NCBI GenBank assembly: GCA_964648465.1
Contig: CAZYMU010000022.1
Location: 1-50,721, forward strand
Length of the DNA: 50,721 nt
DNA from: Aminicenans sp964648465
GTDB taxonomy: Bacteria > Acidobacteriota > Aminicenantia > Aminicenantales > Aminicenantaceae
Reading direction: 5' to 3'
Below are positions 8,811 to 17,798 of the stretch, in pieces; positions within the stretch are counted from its first letter, which is position 1, and every line of letters begins with the position of its first letter. The notes under the pieces were generated by a model, which ran no database searches, was not told the origin of the DNA, and saw nothing but the letters and a program-made list of their open reading frames with translations. The position numbers and the translations under genes are program-made.

Positions 8811-10385
8811 TTACTTTTTCACCATTTCATTAGAATTTTTAATTACTTTATCCCTGTACTCGTTAAGCCCGGGTATCGGTAGATCAATAAACACCGCATC
8901 TTTTGCATGGAATTTGCAGAAGATCTCACAGGCAAGGCATTCAGTACATTTGCCTTTTTTGGCATCTTCTCTTCCAATAGCCAGCACCGGCAGTCCCTCA
9001 TGAAGCTGCAAAACGCCCGCAGAGCAGGCCTCGATACACCCATGCGAATGGCAGTCCAGGCATTTATTGTGGTCAATTGAAATCTTACCGGTAACCGTAT
9101 CAAAAGAATAGCAATCTGAAGGTGGCACGGTCTTTTCTAAAGGAATAACCCGGTGCGAGCCGAAATCATTATCCTTTATCAGTTCTTCCATTCTTTGGGC
9201 GCAAAACTCGGTGGAATCATTCTTCCCGTAGCCTTCGACCTTTCCTGGAATATCTTTAAGATAAGCCTCTAGGATCTCAATGGCTTTTTCTTCAAAATTT
9301 CCCCCCAGCCTTATTACTGCTGGAATACTCATCTTTTCTGCATAAAAGGCCTTGACCAGTCCCCGTGCGGAGTGAAACTGTTCCTGACTGGCTACACCGG
9401 AACCTGATGCAAAATATCCCTTTATATTCGGCTGGGATAGGATGATCCTGGCAGCCCGGTAAACCTTGGAGGCGGAAGGGTTGCCGCTGGTATCACAGTA
9501 ATTCGCCAGTTTAAATCCTCGGTTTAGGACCGCATCCATAGACATCATAGAACCGCCTCCGCCCGCACCATTGAATCCCAGAGCCATATCCTCTTCCATG
9601 ATGTTCTCCATCATCTGGAGAAAATAAAAAGTCCCCCTATGGTCTTTTTCTTCTACATGATAAGCGATCCGTTCCAGTTCAGTCGGAGGCCGGTCAAACT
9701 CACGGGCCACTTCGATTCCCAGTTCCGGGTGGCGAAAAACTGCATAGTCATCTACAGTGAAATGACAATCAGCCGCATATACCAGCCCGTCTTCAGCCAG
9801 GACCAGGGGATTCATTTCCACAGAGCGGGCATCATTGGTATGGGCTACTTTATACAAGCGGGCTAAAATGGAGGACAATTGGGTGAGGACTTTTCCCGAT
9901 AGGCCTGTCCTGCGTACCATATTACGCACTTCATACTCTTTGAGTCCTTTTAAGATATCGATAATGATGCGGGAGATCTTCTCGGGAGACTTCCGGGCTA
10001 TATCTTCGATTCCTGTCCCACCCACGGAGCTGAAAATAAGCAGCGGGGATTTAGCAGCGTCATCTATAACGAGTCCAGCAAAATATTCCGATTCAATCGC
10101 CAGTTTTTCTTCTACCAGCACTTTTTCCACTATAAAGTTTTTTACTTTCATCCCCAATAAAGCCTGGGCTTTAGCTTCAGCCTCTTCCGGTGAAGCAGCA
10201 AATTGAATACCTCCCAAACCGGCCCTGCCTGTGACCCAGACCTGTATCTTGATCACCACTGGTTTGCCTATCTCCTGTGTAATCCGGCGCGCTTCCTCAG
10301 GGGATGAGGCTACGCTTCCTTCAGGAACACGGATCCCGGCTTCTTTTAAAAGCTCTTTACTCTGGTACTCATATAATCTGGCCAT
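8811..10385 (-). CDS. Succinyl-CoA synthetase beta-like subunit fused to a C-terminal 2[4Fe-4S] ferredoxin domain
   Basis: Residues 1-230 form an ATP-grasp domain (YEYQSKELLKEAGI, MNPLVLAEDGLVYAAD) and about 235-400 the CoA-ligase domain (GFNGAGGGGSMMSMD). At 524 residues it is about 135 longer than the ordinary SucC in this window (387). The extra C-terminus (434-510) has two cysteine clusters: Cys442/445/450/454 (C-x2-C-x4-C-x3-C) and Cys480/483/486/490 (C-x2-C-x2-C-x3-C), the pattern of a two-cluster ferredoxin. The ATP-grasp region is altered where SucC has AGGRGKAGG (here VTGRAGLGG). Start ATG 10385 follows GGAGGAAAGG. Fe-S-linked control of the ligase, or docking to a ferredoxin-dependent oxidoreductase, is inference. 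Confidence 0.88.
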   Translation of the reverse strand: MARLYEYQSKELLKEAGIRVPEGSVASSPEEARRITQEIGKPVVIKIQVWVTGRAGLGGIQFAASPEEAEAKAQALLGMKVKNFIVEKVLVEEKLAIESEYFAGLVIDDAAKSPLLIFSSVGGTGIEDIARKSPEKISRIIIDILKGLKEYEVRNMVRRTGLSGKVLTQLSSILARLYKVAHTNDARSVEMNPLVLAEDGLVYAADCHFTVDDYAVFRHPELGIEVAREFDRPPTELERIAYHVEEKDHRGTFYFLQMMENIMEEDMALGFNGAGGGGSMMSMDAVLNRGFKLANYCDTSGNPSASKVYRAARIILSQPNIKGYFASGSGVASQEQFHSARGLVKAFYAEKMSIPAVIRLGGNFEEKAIEILEAYLKDIPGKVEGYGKNDSTEFCAQRMEELIKDNDFGSHRVIPLEKTVPPSDCYSFDTVTGKISIDHNKCLDCHSHGCIEACSAGVLQLHEGLPVLAIGREDAKKGKCTECLACEIFCKFHAKDAVFIDLPIPGLNEYRDKVIKNSNEMVKK

Positions 10386-10446
10386 TTATCCTTTCCTCCA
10401 TTAGGGTGGATTATATTTTTTTTGTTTTGAAAAAACAACCGGAACA

Positions 10447-12561
10447 TCATCTTCCATACTGCAATTGATAGAGCCCGTAGTAAAGGCCCTTTTTTCTGAG
10501 GAGCTGCGTATGATTCCCCTCTTCTACTATCCTCCCCTTGTGCATAACCAGTATCCGATCGCAATGCCGGATGGTGGAAAGCCTGTGAGCGATGATTATG
10601 GAAGTCCTTCCCTCCATCAGCTTGAGGAGGGCATCCTGGATGAGGGACTCTGTCTCGGTATCGATGTTGGCCGTGGCCTCATCTAAGACCAGGATGTGGG
10701 AGTCAAAGGCCAAGGCTCGGGCAAAGGAGAGCAACTGTCTCTGGCCTGTAGAAAGGGTTATTCCCATTTCCTTTACCTCCTCGTCATATCCCCCAGGGAG
10801 CCTCTTTATAAACTGGTGGGCATTGGCTACCTTGGCCATCTCCACCAGTCTCTCATCGCTGATCTCATCTTTTCCCAGCCTGATATTCCCCTTTATATCC
10901 CCAGCGAAGAGGAAGACATCCTGCATAACAAGTCCCATCTGAGACCTGAGCTGTGCCCTATCCATCTTAGCAATGTTTATCCCATCGACCTTGATTTCCC
11001 CCCTCTGAGGCTCATAGAACCTCTCTAAAAGATTTATAATTGAAGTCTTGCCCACCCCTGTAGCTCCCACAATAGCTACCGATTCTCCTGGCTCAACCGA
11101 TAAATCTATGTCCTTGAGTACCCAATTGTTTAGTTGGTAAGCAAACCAAACCCCGGAAAATTCCACTCTTCCCTTTACCTTCGGTGGTCTCTTGGGTTGA
11201 AGCGGATCTTTAATCATCGGCTTTTCGTCTAAGAGGAGAAATATCCTCTCCGATGAGGCCATTGCTGCCTGCATAGTGTTATACTTCTCGGAAAGATCCC
11301 TAATAGGACGGAAAAACATCTGGATGTAAGATAAGAAAGCCACCAAGGAACCAAGGCTAAGGGTCTCGGAGATAACCTTTCCACCTCCATACCAGACTAG
11401 AAGGGCAATGCCCAAGGAACTGATGATCTCAATTATGGGTCTGAAGACGGCAAAGACCTTTATCTGTTGCATATTGGCCAGGAAATTTTCGTGGTTTATT
11501 CGGCTAAACCTCTTATAATTCTCCCTCTGCCGGTTAAATATCTGAACCACTCTCATCCCGCTGATATTCTCATTGAGTGAGGAGTTTATCCTGGCTATCT
11601 TCAGCCTCACCAGCCTAAAGGCATCTCTGGCCTTAAGCCGGAAAACCATAGTGGTCCAGATAGTAAGGGGGATAACGACGAAACTAACCAAGGCCAATCG
11701 CCAGTTTATATGAATGAGGACCACAACGATTCCCAAGAGGATGAAGATGTCCTTGAAGAGGTTTATGAGCAGCTCGGTGAACATCTCATTCAGGACCTCC
11801 ACATCATTGGTTGCCCTGGTAACTAAACGCCCTACTGGATTGCGGTCAAAGAAGGAGAGAGAGAGCTTTTGTAGGTGAGAGAATATCTTCATCCTTAAAT
11901 CATACATCAGCTTCTGGCCTGTGTGTTGCATAAGGTAAACCTGACCATAGTTGAATCCAAAGCCTAAAAGCAGGATGGAGAAGAAGATTAGGGCAATCTT
12001 CTTTACCCCGGAGACATCCCTCTTTCGCAAGAGAAATCGGTCGCCCCTCTTGATCTTTCGCATGTCCTTATAGGAGATAAAATAACATTTCCGGGCTCTA
12101 TGGAAGATAGAACCATATTTGGCCAGAAGCTCTTGTTCTTCCATTACCCCTAAGGTTCCATCACTTAATAGATAAAACTTCTCGCTCTTCAGAAGGCCCA
12201 TCTTCTCCAACTGGTAATGATCCCTTCTATCCATTCCCCTCAGATTCCTAGAACTAACGAGAAACGTTTTTTCCCCCACGGGGATGAGCTTTTGACCATA
12301 TGTTTCCTTGATTTTCTGTTCGAATTGGCTTTCCTTATCTGAAAAAGTAATCACCCTGCTGGAAACAACTATGTGCTTATCGATGGCCATTTTTGTTAAA
12401 TAGGGGAGGGAAAGGTCAAATCCGGTGATAAAAAGGAGAAGAAAGATACAGAAAAAGATTATTTTTCGGTAGGGTTTAGCAAAGCCCAATAGCCTCTTCA
12501 TAAGCCGGACATCATAGGGCCTGCTGAGCACCTCTTCCTCATGAAATCTGTGAGTCATCAT
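10447..12561 (-). CDS. ABC exporter half-transporter with exoplasmic insert (heterodimer partner 1)
   Basis: Type IV ABC exporter subunit with fused transmembrane and nucleotide-binding domains. TM1 (about 33-58) is followed by an unusually long hydrophilic stretch, residues 64-186, before TM2; ordinary subunits have a short loop here. The remaining membrane helices and linker occupy 187-440. The NBD has Walker A GATGVGKTS, signature LSTGQRQ (non-canonical, usually LSGGQ), Walker B ILVLDEATANID with the catalytic Glu, and H-loop IIAHRLST. It starts within the last 4 bases of the partner gene (ATGA overlap). Read with the partner, one ATP site is canonical and one degenerate, as in TM287/288 and BmrCD. 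Substrate (drug, lipid, peptide) cannot be told. Confidence 0.92.
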   Translation of the reverse strand: MMTHRFHEEEVLSRPYDVRLMKRLLGFAKPYRKIIFFCIFLLLFITGFDLSLPYLTKMAIDKHIVVSSRVITFSDKESQFEQKIKETYGQKLIPVGEKTFLVSSRNLRGMDRRDHYQLEKMGLLKSEKFYLLSDGTLGVMEEQELLAKYGSIFHRARKCYFISYKDMRKIKRGDRFLLRKRDVSGVKKIALIFFSILLLGFGFNYGQVYLMQHTGQKLMYDLRMKIFSHLQKLSLSFFDRNPVGRLVTRATNDVEVLNEMFTELLINLFKDIFILLGIVVVLIHINWRLALVSFVVIPLTIWTTMVFRLKARDAFRLVRLKIARINSSLNENISGMRVVQIFNRQRENYKRFSRINHENFLANMQQIKVFAVFRPIIEIISSLGIALLVWYGGGKVISETLSLGSLVAFLSYIQMFFRPIRDLSEKYNTMQAAMASSERIFLLLDEKPMIKDPLQPKRPPKVKGRVEFSGVWFAYQLNNWVLKDIDLSVEPGESVAIVGATGVGKTSIINLLERFYEPQRGEIKVDGINIAKMDRAQLRSQMGLVMQDVFLFAGDIKGNIRLGKDEISDERLVEMAKVANAHQFIKRLPGGYDEEVKEMGITLSTGQRQLLSFARALAFDSHILVLDEATANIDTETESLIQDALLKLMEGRTSIIIAHRLSTIRHCDRILVMHKGRIVEEGNHTQLLRKKGLYYGLYQLQYGR

Positions 12562-14294
12562 CTTTCCTCGATCTCCTCCTCGATTTGCTGCTTTCGATAG
12601 ATGCGGCTATATAGTCCATCAGAAGCTATAAGCTCTTGATGGGTTCCCTCCTCAACGATTTCCCCTTGGTCTAAGACAAATATCTTGTCAGCATCCTTGA
12701 CTGTGGATAGCCTATGAGAGATGACTATTGTAGTTCTCCCCTTTATCGTCTGCTGAAGATTTTTCAAGATTTCTTCCTCAGTATCGGCGTCCACAGAGGA
12801 GAAGGCATCGTCCAAGATAAGGATTCGCGGGTCAATGAGCAAAGCCCGAGCAATGGCTAATCTCTGCTTTTGCCCCCCAGAGAGGGTAACTCCCCTCTCG
12901 CCAATCACTGAAAGATAGCCATGAGGGAACTCCGTAATCTCCTGGTGAATACCGGCGATCTGGGCTACTTGATAAATCCTTTCATCCTCAACATCTAACT
13001 TACCAAAGGCTATATTCTCCTTGATTGTATCGGAGAAAAGAAAAGTATCTTGGGGAACATAGCCAATGAACCTCCTCAGCCCCTTTAAGGGTAGGGACCG
13101 AAGCTCCTGGCCATCGATGTAAAGTTCCCCATCTTCCGGATCGAAGATGTGGGGAATGAGGCTGACCAGTGTGGATTTGCCAGCTCCCGTCTTTCCCACT
13201 ATGGCTACAAACTCTCCTGGCTGGATGGAGAGACTTACCCCCTTAAGGATTGGTGGAGAATCACGATCATAGGAAAAGGTAAGACTTTTAAACTCTATCT
13301 TTCCTCTGATTTCCACATCTCCGGAAAAATCCTTAATCTCTGACTCAGTCTGCAAGATCCTGTTTATCCTTCCCATAGATGAACTTCCTCTTTCCAAGAG
13401 GTTGGTTACCCAACCTATTCCCATTAGCGGCCAGATCAAAATATCTAAATAGTAAATAAAGGCAACGAAATTCCCCATGCTGATGGATTTGAGGATTACT
13501 TGTGGCCCCCCTAAAAGCAGCACGATGGCTACCCCTAAATTGGCAAAGAGCGTAATCAGGGGAAAGAAAGCTCCCCAGATTCTCACCAGATTCATGTTCT
13601 TATTCACATAGTCTTTGTTCACTTGAGAGAATCTATCCGTTTCGTTATTCTCCTGTACATAGGCCTTCACCACCCTCATTCCGGAAATGTTCTCCCGCAC
13701 CCTCTCGGTTAAAATGGAGAAACTGGCCTGCACCTTCTCAAACCTCCTGTGGAGCATTCCTCCAAACTTGAGGACAAAAAAGACCAAAAGGGGTGCAGGC
13801 ATTAGGGCAAAAAGAGTTAATCTGGGGCTGATGTAAAGCATAAAACCTATAGAGGCCGTCCCTAAGACAAGAACATCTGTAAGTATGACAAAGCCCATCC
13901 CCATAGCTCTCTGCACCGCTTTGATATCATTTGTGGCATGGGCCATAAGGTCGCCGGTCTTGTGGTTGTTGAAAAAGCCAAAGGAAAGGGATTGGTAATG
14001 GCGGAAGAGCTTGTTTCTTAGGGCTTCCTCTATGCGACGTGAAGTTCCCATAATGAACAATCTCCAGAAGTATCTGAAAAGGCCGATCCCGAAGGCAATG
14101 GTCATTATGTAGAGAGAATAGCGAATCAGGTAGCTGCGGGAAATCCCACCCCGGGTGAGGTCATCTATGGCCCATTTTATCACTCGCGGGATGATCAGTT
14201 GCAGGCCATCGACGATCATCAAGCTGAAGATCCCAATAGCCAGCTTCCACTTATGTTCGATGAAGTGCTCTTTTAAGGCTAATAGGTTCCTCAT
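12558..14294 (-). CDS. ABC exporter half-transporter (heterodimer partner 2)
   Basis: Type IV ABC exporter subunit of ordinary length (578 residues): six transmembrane helices in residues 1-310, then the NBD with Walker A GKTGAGKST, signature LSGGQKQR (canonical), Walker B ILILDDAFSSVD and H-loop VISHRLST. Asp replaces the catalytic Glu after Walker B, so the site built from this Walker B and the partner's altered signature (LSTGQ) should hydrolyse ATP poorly, while the reciprocal site is intact. This complementary pattern supports a heterodimer. It is the first gene of the two-gene operon, and no SD stronger than AGGA was noted. An efflux role is inferred from family only. Confidence 0.92.
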   Translation of the reverse strand: MRNLLALKEHFIEHKWKLAIGIFSLMIVDGLQLIIPRVIKWAIDDLTRGGISRSYLIRYSLYIMTIAFGIGLFRYFWRLFIMGTSRRIEEALRNKLFRHYQSLSFGFFNNHKTGDLMAHATNDIKAVQRAMGMGFVILTDVLVLGTASIGFMLYISPRLTLFALMPAPLLVFFVLKFGGMLHRRFEKVQASFSILTERVRENISGMRVVKAYVQENNETDRFSQVNKDYVNKNMNLVRIWGAFFPLITLFANLGVAIVLLLGGPQVILKSISMGNFVAFIYYLDILIWPLMGIGWVTNLLERGSSSMGRINRILQTESEIKDFSGDVEIRGKIEFKSLTFSYDRDSPPILKGVSLSIQPGEFVAIVGKTGAGKSTLVSLIPHIFDPEDGELYIDGQELRSLPLKGLRRFIGYVPQDTFLFSDTIKENIAFGKLDVEDERIYQVAQIAGIHQEITEFPHGYLSVIGERGVTLSGGQKQRLAIARALLIDPRILILDDAFSSVDADTEEEILKNLQQTIKGRTTIVISHRLSTVKDADKIFVLDQGEIVEEGTHQELIASDGLYSRIYRKQQIEEEIEER

Positions 14295-14966
14295 AGGGAT
14301 TAATTTTCTTTAAAATTACAGTTCCAAGCGGTTAAGGACCACTTTCCAGTAGTTATGAAGGATCCCGGACAGCTGATAACTGGAAGCCGAAAACTAATTG
14401 CTGATTCTTGTGAGTTATTACCTGAAATATACGGATGGAGGGCCAAGCTGGCAAGAGGATATTGGGAAGAGAATTTGGTTTGGCCGGTCAATTCATAATT
14501 TATAATAAATTGTTTTTTGGTTGTGCTGGTCGGCTGAGCCTCTTTTTTTAGATTTTGACATCTAATCATTGTGGAAGATTATAAATCTGTGCTCAAAAGA
14601 TTTCAAGGATGACATGAAGAGCGGCAGTACATTTGGGATTTCAATGGTGATAGAGTTCTGGCACAGTAGGAACGATATATCAAGAAACAGTCCAATCACG
14701 CTTAGAAAAAGATAATCGCTGTAAAGAAATGAGTTAGCGTGAGGAGCTCTGAAGCTTGCAGCTCAGAGTTGTCAACGTCCACAATGCTGTTTCAATATGC
14801 CTGCTTCTACCTATCCCAGCTGCAAAAGTTGACAAACGTCGACTATTCCTTATTGCCTCATGAGTAAATCTTACCATAAGCGTACTAATGTCGTTGATCA
14901 TAAATCTTTAAAACCAAGTTAATCATAATGTATTATAATTAAAAAAATAGACACAATGTCTCTTTT
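14295..14966. other. Long intergenic region with a gene relic
   Basis: About 670 bases without a credible intact gene. It contains the relic at 14771-14863 and otherwise nothing I can identify. Short open frames here lack SD sites and protein-like composition. Confidence 0.5.
14771..14863 (+). pseudogene. Relic of a corrinoid-activation ASKHA ATPase C-terminal region
   Basis: Reads VNVHNAVSICLLLPIP and then loses similarity before a TGA. The 48 bases from 14770 match 17561 onward, inside the intact ASKHA gene, at about 39 positions; there the protein reads QINLHNAISIGLLPPIS. This block is the conserved C-terminal segment just before the phosphate-binding GNGSLAGA motif of RamA/RACo-like proteins. 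The rest of the former gene is not recognisable. A recombined duplicate of the nearby gene, or a separate paralogue that decayed, would both fit. Confidence 0.55.
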
Positions 14967-15407
14967 TTAAAAAATAAAAGGTATAAATTTCTTGGTTCGA
15001 TTTTGATAATCTTTGTATTGGGGAAACCAATTTTTTATTTTTTTTTCTTCTTTTACAGTATAAAAAAAGACAACAACAACAACCAAAACAAGCACAATAA
15101 AAAACAGATAACTTGCAACACTCAACTCAAAACCTAAACCCATTAAAAGAATACTACTATAAATGGGATGCCGAATATATCTATAAGGCCCGTGCTGAAT
15201 CAAACGATTCGGTTTTGAAAATTTACGCGCTGTGTTATGGGCGCTTCCCAAAATAATCCTTGAGTAAACATTTAGTACTACACCACCGATAAACAATATC
15301 AGCCCGGCTAATCTCATTGCTACTGGCTGCATAGAGGTCCAAGCGTACCTTGAAAAAGCCAGCAGCCCAAGCAAAATAATCGCAAAAGATGCTATTCCTT
15401 TTCGCAT
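14967..15407 (-). CDS. Isoprenylcysteine carboxyl methyltransferase (ICMT)/PEMT-like membrane methyltransferase
   Basis: A 146-residue integral membrane protein with four predicted helices (about 5-20, 30-48, 84-100, 101-116). It has the SAM-binding signature of the ICMT/NnrU/PEMT superfamily: HGPYRYIRHPIYSS around residue 73, then EEKKIKNWFPQYKDYQ near the C-terminus. Bacterial members methylate unknown small or lipid substrates. It stands alone; the nearest same-strand gene is the exporter downstream, over 600 bases away. The downstream-coding strand is rich in GTN codons (a run of valines VLVLVVVVVFF), as expected in a membrane helix. Confidence 0.82.
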   Translation of the reverse strand: MRKGIASFAIILLGLLAFSRYAWTSMQPVAMRLAGLILFIGGVVLNVYSRIILGSAHNTARKFSKPNRLIQHGPYRYIRHPIYSSILLMGLGFELSVASYLFFIVLVLVVVVVFFYTVKEEKKIKNWFPQYKDYQNRTKKFIPFIF

Positions 15408-15629
15408 TTCTCACCTCTCAAGTTTATCTTGCTTTGTCAAATATCCTTTAACACTTTAGTTTATCGCCTATTTCTTTTTATCCTAAATCTACCATCTAAA
15501 TTTTTTATCCTCTATTTTTTGAGTTTTCAATAAAAATTTTCATTTTTTTTCTTTAACTGAGCCCTTCCCCATTGTCTTGATAGAAGATGTCCTTCTTTAA
15601 GGTGAATTTTAAACCTGCTTTCAATAATT

Positions 15630-15788
15630 TCACAGTTCATACCACCATGTCAAAAAACCGAGGCTCTGAGAGCCGATATAAGCCACGATCTCAATTCGAT
15701 TCATGTCAAACCCTTTGCCCAATTCCGGCATCCCGATCCGTTGAGACTCAAAGTAGAGAAACTCTGTTACAGAAAAATCTCTAGGTAT
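15630..15788 (-). pseudogene. Possible C-terminal gene relic, family not recognised
   Basis: An open minus-strand frame between two stops reads IPRDFSVTEFLYFESQRIGM, then PELGKGFDMNRIEIVAYIGS, then QSLGFLTWWYEL and stop. Composition is protein-like (aromatic and charged residues in balance, no low complexity), but there is no SD-supported start and the frame is broken upstream. I do not recognise the family. It could be chance. Confidence 0.25.
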
Positions 15789-15813
15789 AAAGGTTTACGT
15801 TTGAATTTGCAAA

Positions 15814-15838
15814 GATGGAAAGCTTCTTGCTTTCCATC
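15814..15838. other. Perfect 10-bp stem hairpin upstream of the ASKHA gene
   Basis: GATGGAAAGC (15814-15823), loop TTCTT, GCTTTCCATC (15829-15838). No T-run follows on either strand, so it is not a classical intrinsic terminator. It lies 61 bases before the start of the ASKHA gene and could act in its leader or be an operator. Confidence 0.5.
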
Positions 15839-15899
15839 ATGTTACCTAACCATTGTATTCTTGCATTTAGTTTCCTGTTTTCTTTATAATAACGGGTAA

Positions 15900-17798
15900 A
15901 TGAAAATAAGTATCATTTTCGCCGGGGCAGACCATAATAATTTAAAAAGATATACCCAGGAAATCGAATTGGGAAACCATTACGATAAGGCCATAATTGA
16001 TATTGCAAAAAATCAGGGGATATTTATAAAATCAAGTTGTGGTGGTAAGGGAGAATGTGGACGTTGTATGATCAATCTTATCGAAGGTCGGTTTCTTATC
16101 AGGGATAAAGAGATTGTCGTATCAAAGCCTAACACTCGTAAATCCTTATCATGCATGACTAGAGTACTGAGCGATAATGCAGTTATCGAGATTCCACGGG
16201 ATTCTTTAATTGAAAAGTCTGGAAAGATCATTGATGATTTTGTTCTCAAATATTATGAGAAAAACCCAACGACGAAAAAATATTGTCTTCATATACCACA
16301 GGCCACTCTTGAGAGTCAGACAGAAGATTGCAAGAGAATGAAAGAGCAGTTGTTGAAAAGAGTTTCTATTCGGAATATACACATTTCACTGTCTGTCCTT
16401 AGAAAACTGCCTGATGCATTGCTGCGTGGTGATCAAACGATCACTGTTACGCTGGGCTGTGTTCACGATTTCTGGTCGATAATCGATGTGGAGCCAGCCG
16501 ATACGACTTCCACACATTATGGCATAGCCGCTGATATCGGAACCACTACGGTGGTTGTAATGTTGATTGATCTGACCAGAGGTGAGATTATCGGTAAATC
16601 TTCTTTATATAATCGGCAAATGACTGTAGCAGAAGATGTGATCTCACGAATTTCGTCTATCCAATCTCAGAAAGAGATCGACCTTTTGAAATCTTTAGTA
16701 ATCGACGATACAGTCAATCCCATCATAAGACATCTCTGCAATGAATACAGTGTTAAACGCAAAGATATAAGACGTGTAGCCCTATCCGGAAATACTATTA
16801 TGATGCATATGCTTTTAGGAATTGATCCGCAGGGTATTGGAAAGGTTCCATTTCATCCAGTCACTAAGGCTCCTGATGCGTTTTCGGCAAGTGAAATCGG
16901 CCTCGATATCCTCCCTAATGGAATCGTAGATCTTATTCCTTCTGTATCGGGCTACATCGGTGGGGATATTATCTCGGATGTTTATGTATCCAAACTGCAC
17001 GAAGATAGAGAACTTTCTGTACTCATCGATATCGGGACTAATGGTGAGATCGTGATGTGTGAAAATGGTAATATGGTCGCATGTTCTACAGCAGCAGGTC
17101 CTGCCTTTGAAGGGTATGGATTATATCATGGATGTCGGGCAAGCAAAGGAGCCATCGAAAGAGTAAGCTTTGATAAAAGTAATAATGTAGTTATTGAAGT
17201 TATTGGAGGGGGTAAGGCTAATGGAATATGCGGCACAGGCATGATTGATTTTATTGCAGAAGGATTAAAAATTGGCTTGATCGATCGAAGGGGCAAGTTC
17301 AATAATGAACTGCTTAAAAAGCTTAAATTAGATTATAAAATTCAAGAAAATGGAAAAAATATAAAGGCCTGTATTATAGCAGGAATTGACTTTTCAGAGA
17401 TTAATGAACCGATTGTCATCTCTGAGCTGGATATTTCCAAAATACTCCTGGCAAAAGCCGCAGTATACGCTGGTATGAAGACATTATTAAAATTACACAA
17501 CAAGACGTGGCAAGACATAAAGAGGTTTGTACTGACAGGAGGTTTTGCAAAACAGATCAACCTCCACAATGCCATTTCAATAGGACTGCTTCCACCTATT
17601 TCCGAAGACCGAATAGAAGTCATTGGTAACGGATCACTTGCAGGGGCTTTTTTAGCACTCGTTGAGACTAACGCCATTGATGTGATGACTGCGATTTCAT
17701 CGAAGATCGATGTCATTGAACTAAACATGTATGAAGACTTTCAAAAATGTTTTGTAGATGCACTATTTTTACACAATAGTGATAAAGATGATTTATAA
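15900..17798 (+). CDS. RamA/RACo-like corrinoid-protein reductive activator (2Fe-2S ferredoxin plus ASKHA ATPase, DUF4445)
   Basis: ATP-dependent enzyme that re-reduces inactive Co(II) corrinoid proteins of methyl-transfer systems. The N-terminal 2Fe-2S domain has Cys47, Cys53, Cys56 and Cys85 (SSCGGKGECGRC, LSCMTRV). A linker leads to the actin-like ATPase core from about residue 205: phosphate-1 motif YGIAADIGTTTVV, then LSGNTIMMHMLLG, VLIDIGTNGEIV, GGGKANGICGTGMID and C-terminal GNGSLAGAFLA. Length 632 agrees with the family. The start has only a weak SD (ACGGGTAA). No corrinoid protein or methyltransferase gene (MtaB/MttB/MtgB type) lies nearby, so its partner must be elsewhere. It reads in the opposite direction to both flanking genes. 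Confidence 0.9.
   Translation: MKISIIFAGADHNNLKRYTQEIELGNHYDKAIIDIAKNQGIFIKSSCGGKGECGRCMINLIEGRFLIRDKEIVVSKPNTRKSLSCMTRVLSDNAVIEIPRDSLIEKSGKIIDDFVLKYYEKNPTTKKYCLHIPQATLESQTEDCKRMKEQLLKRVSIRNIHISLSVLRKLPDALLRGDQTITVTLGCVHDFWSIIDVEPADTTSTHYGIAADIGTTTVVVMLIDLTRGEIIGKSSLYNRQMTVAEDVISRISSIQSQKEIDLLKSLVIDDTVNPIIRHLCNEYSVKRKDIRRVALSGNTIMMHMLLGIDPQGIGKVPFHPVTKAPDAFSASEIGLDILPNGIVDLIPSVSGYIGGDIISDVYVSKLHEDRELSVLIDIGTNGEIVMCENGNMVACSTAAGPAFEGYGLYHGCRASKGAIERVSFDKSNNVVIEVIGGGKANGICGTGMIDFIAEGLKIGLIDRRGKFNNELLKKLKLDYKIQENGKNIKACIIAGIDFSEINEPIVISELDISKILLAKAAVYAGMKTLLKLHNKTWQDIKRFVLTGGFAKQINLHNAISIGLLPPISEDRIEVIGNGSLAGAFLALVETNAIDVMTAISSKIDVIELNMYEDFQKCFVDALFLHNSDKDDL

Larger units (their letters stand above)
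15408..15899. other. Intergenic region with a possible minus-strand gene relic and a hairpin
   Basis: About 490 bases. It includes a protein-like minus-strand frame at 15630-15788 with no evident start and a perfect 10-bp hairpin at 15814-15838. No complete gene is visible. Confidence 0.45.

Noticed and set aside
14300..14569. 89-codon minus-strand open frame downstream of the exporter
   Set aside because: No SD, no family resemblance; composition looks non-coding.
14990..15010. GGTTCGA-like T-loop suggesting a tRNA
   Set aside because: Lies inside the methyltransferase gene and no cloverleaf can be drawn around it.
15540..15899. Cobalamin riboswitch before the ASKHA gene
   Set aside because: Only a simple hairpin is visible; no B12 box.
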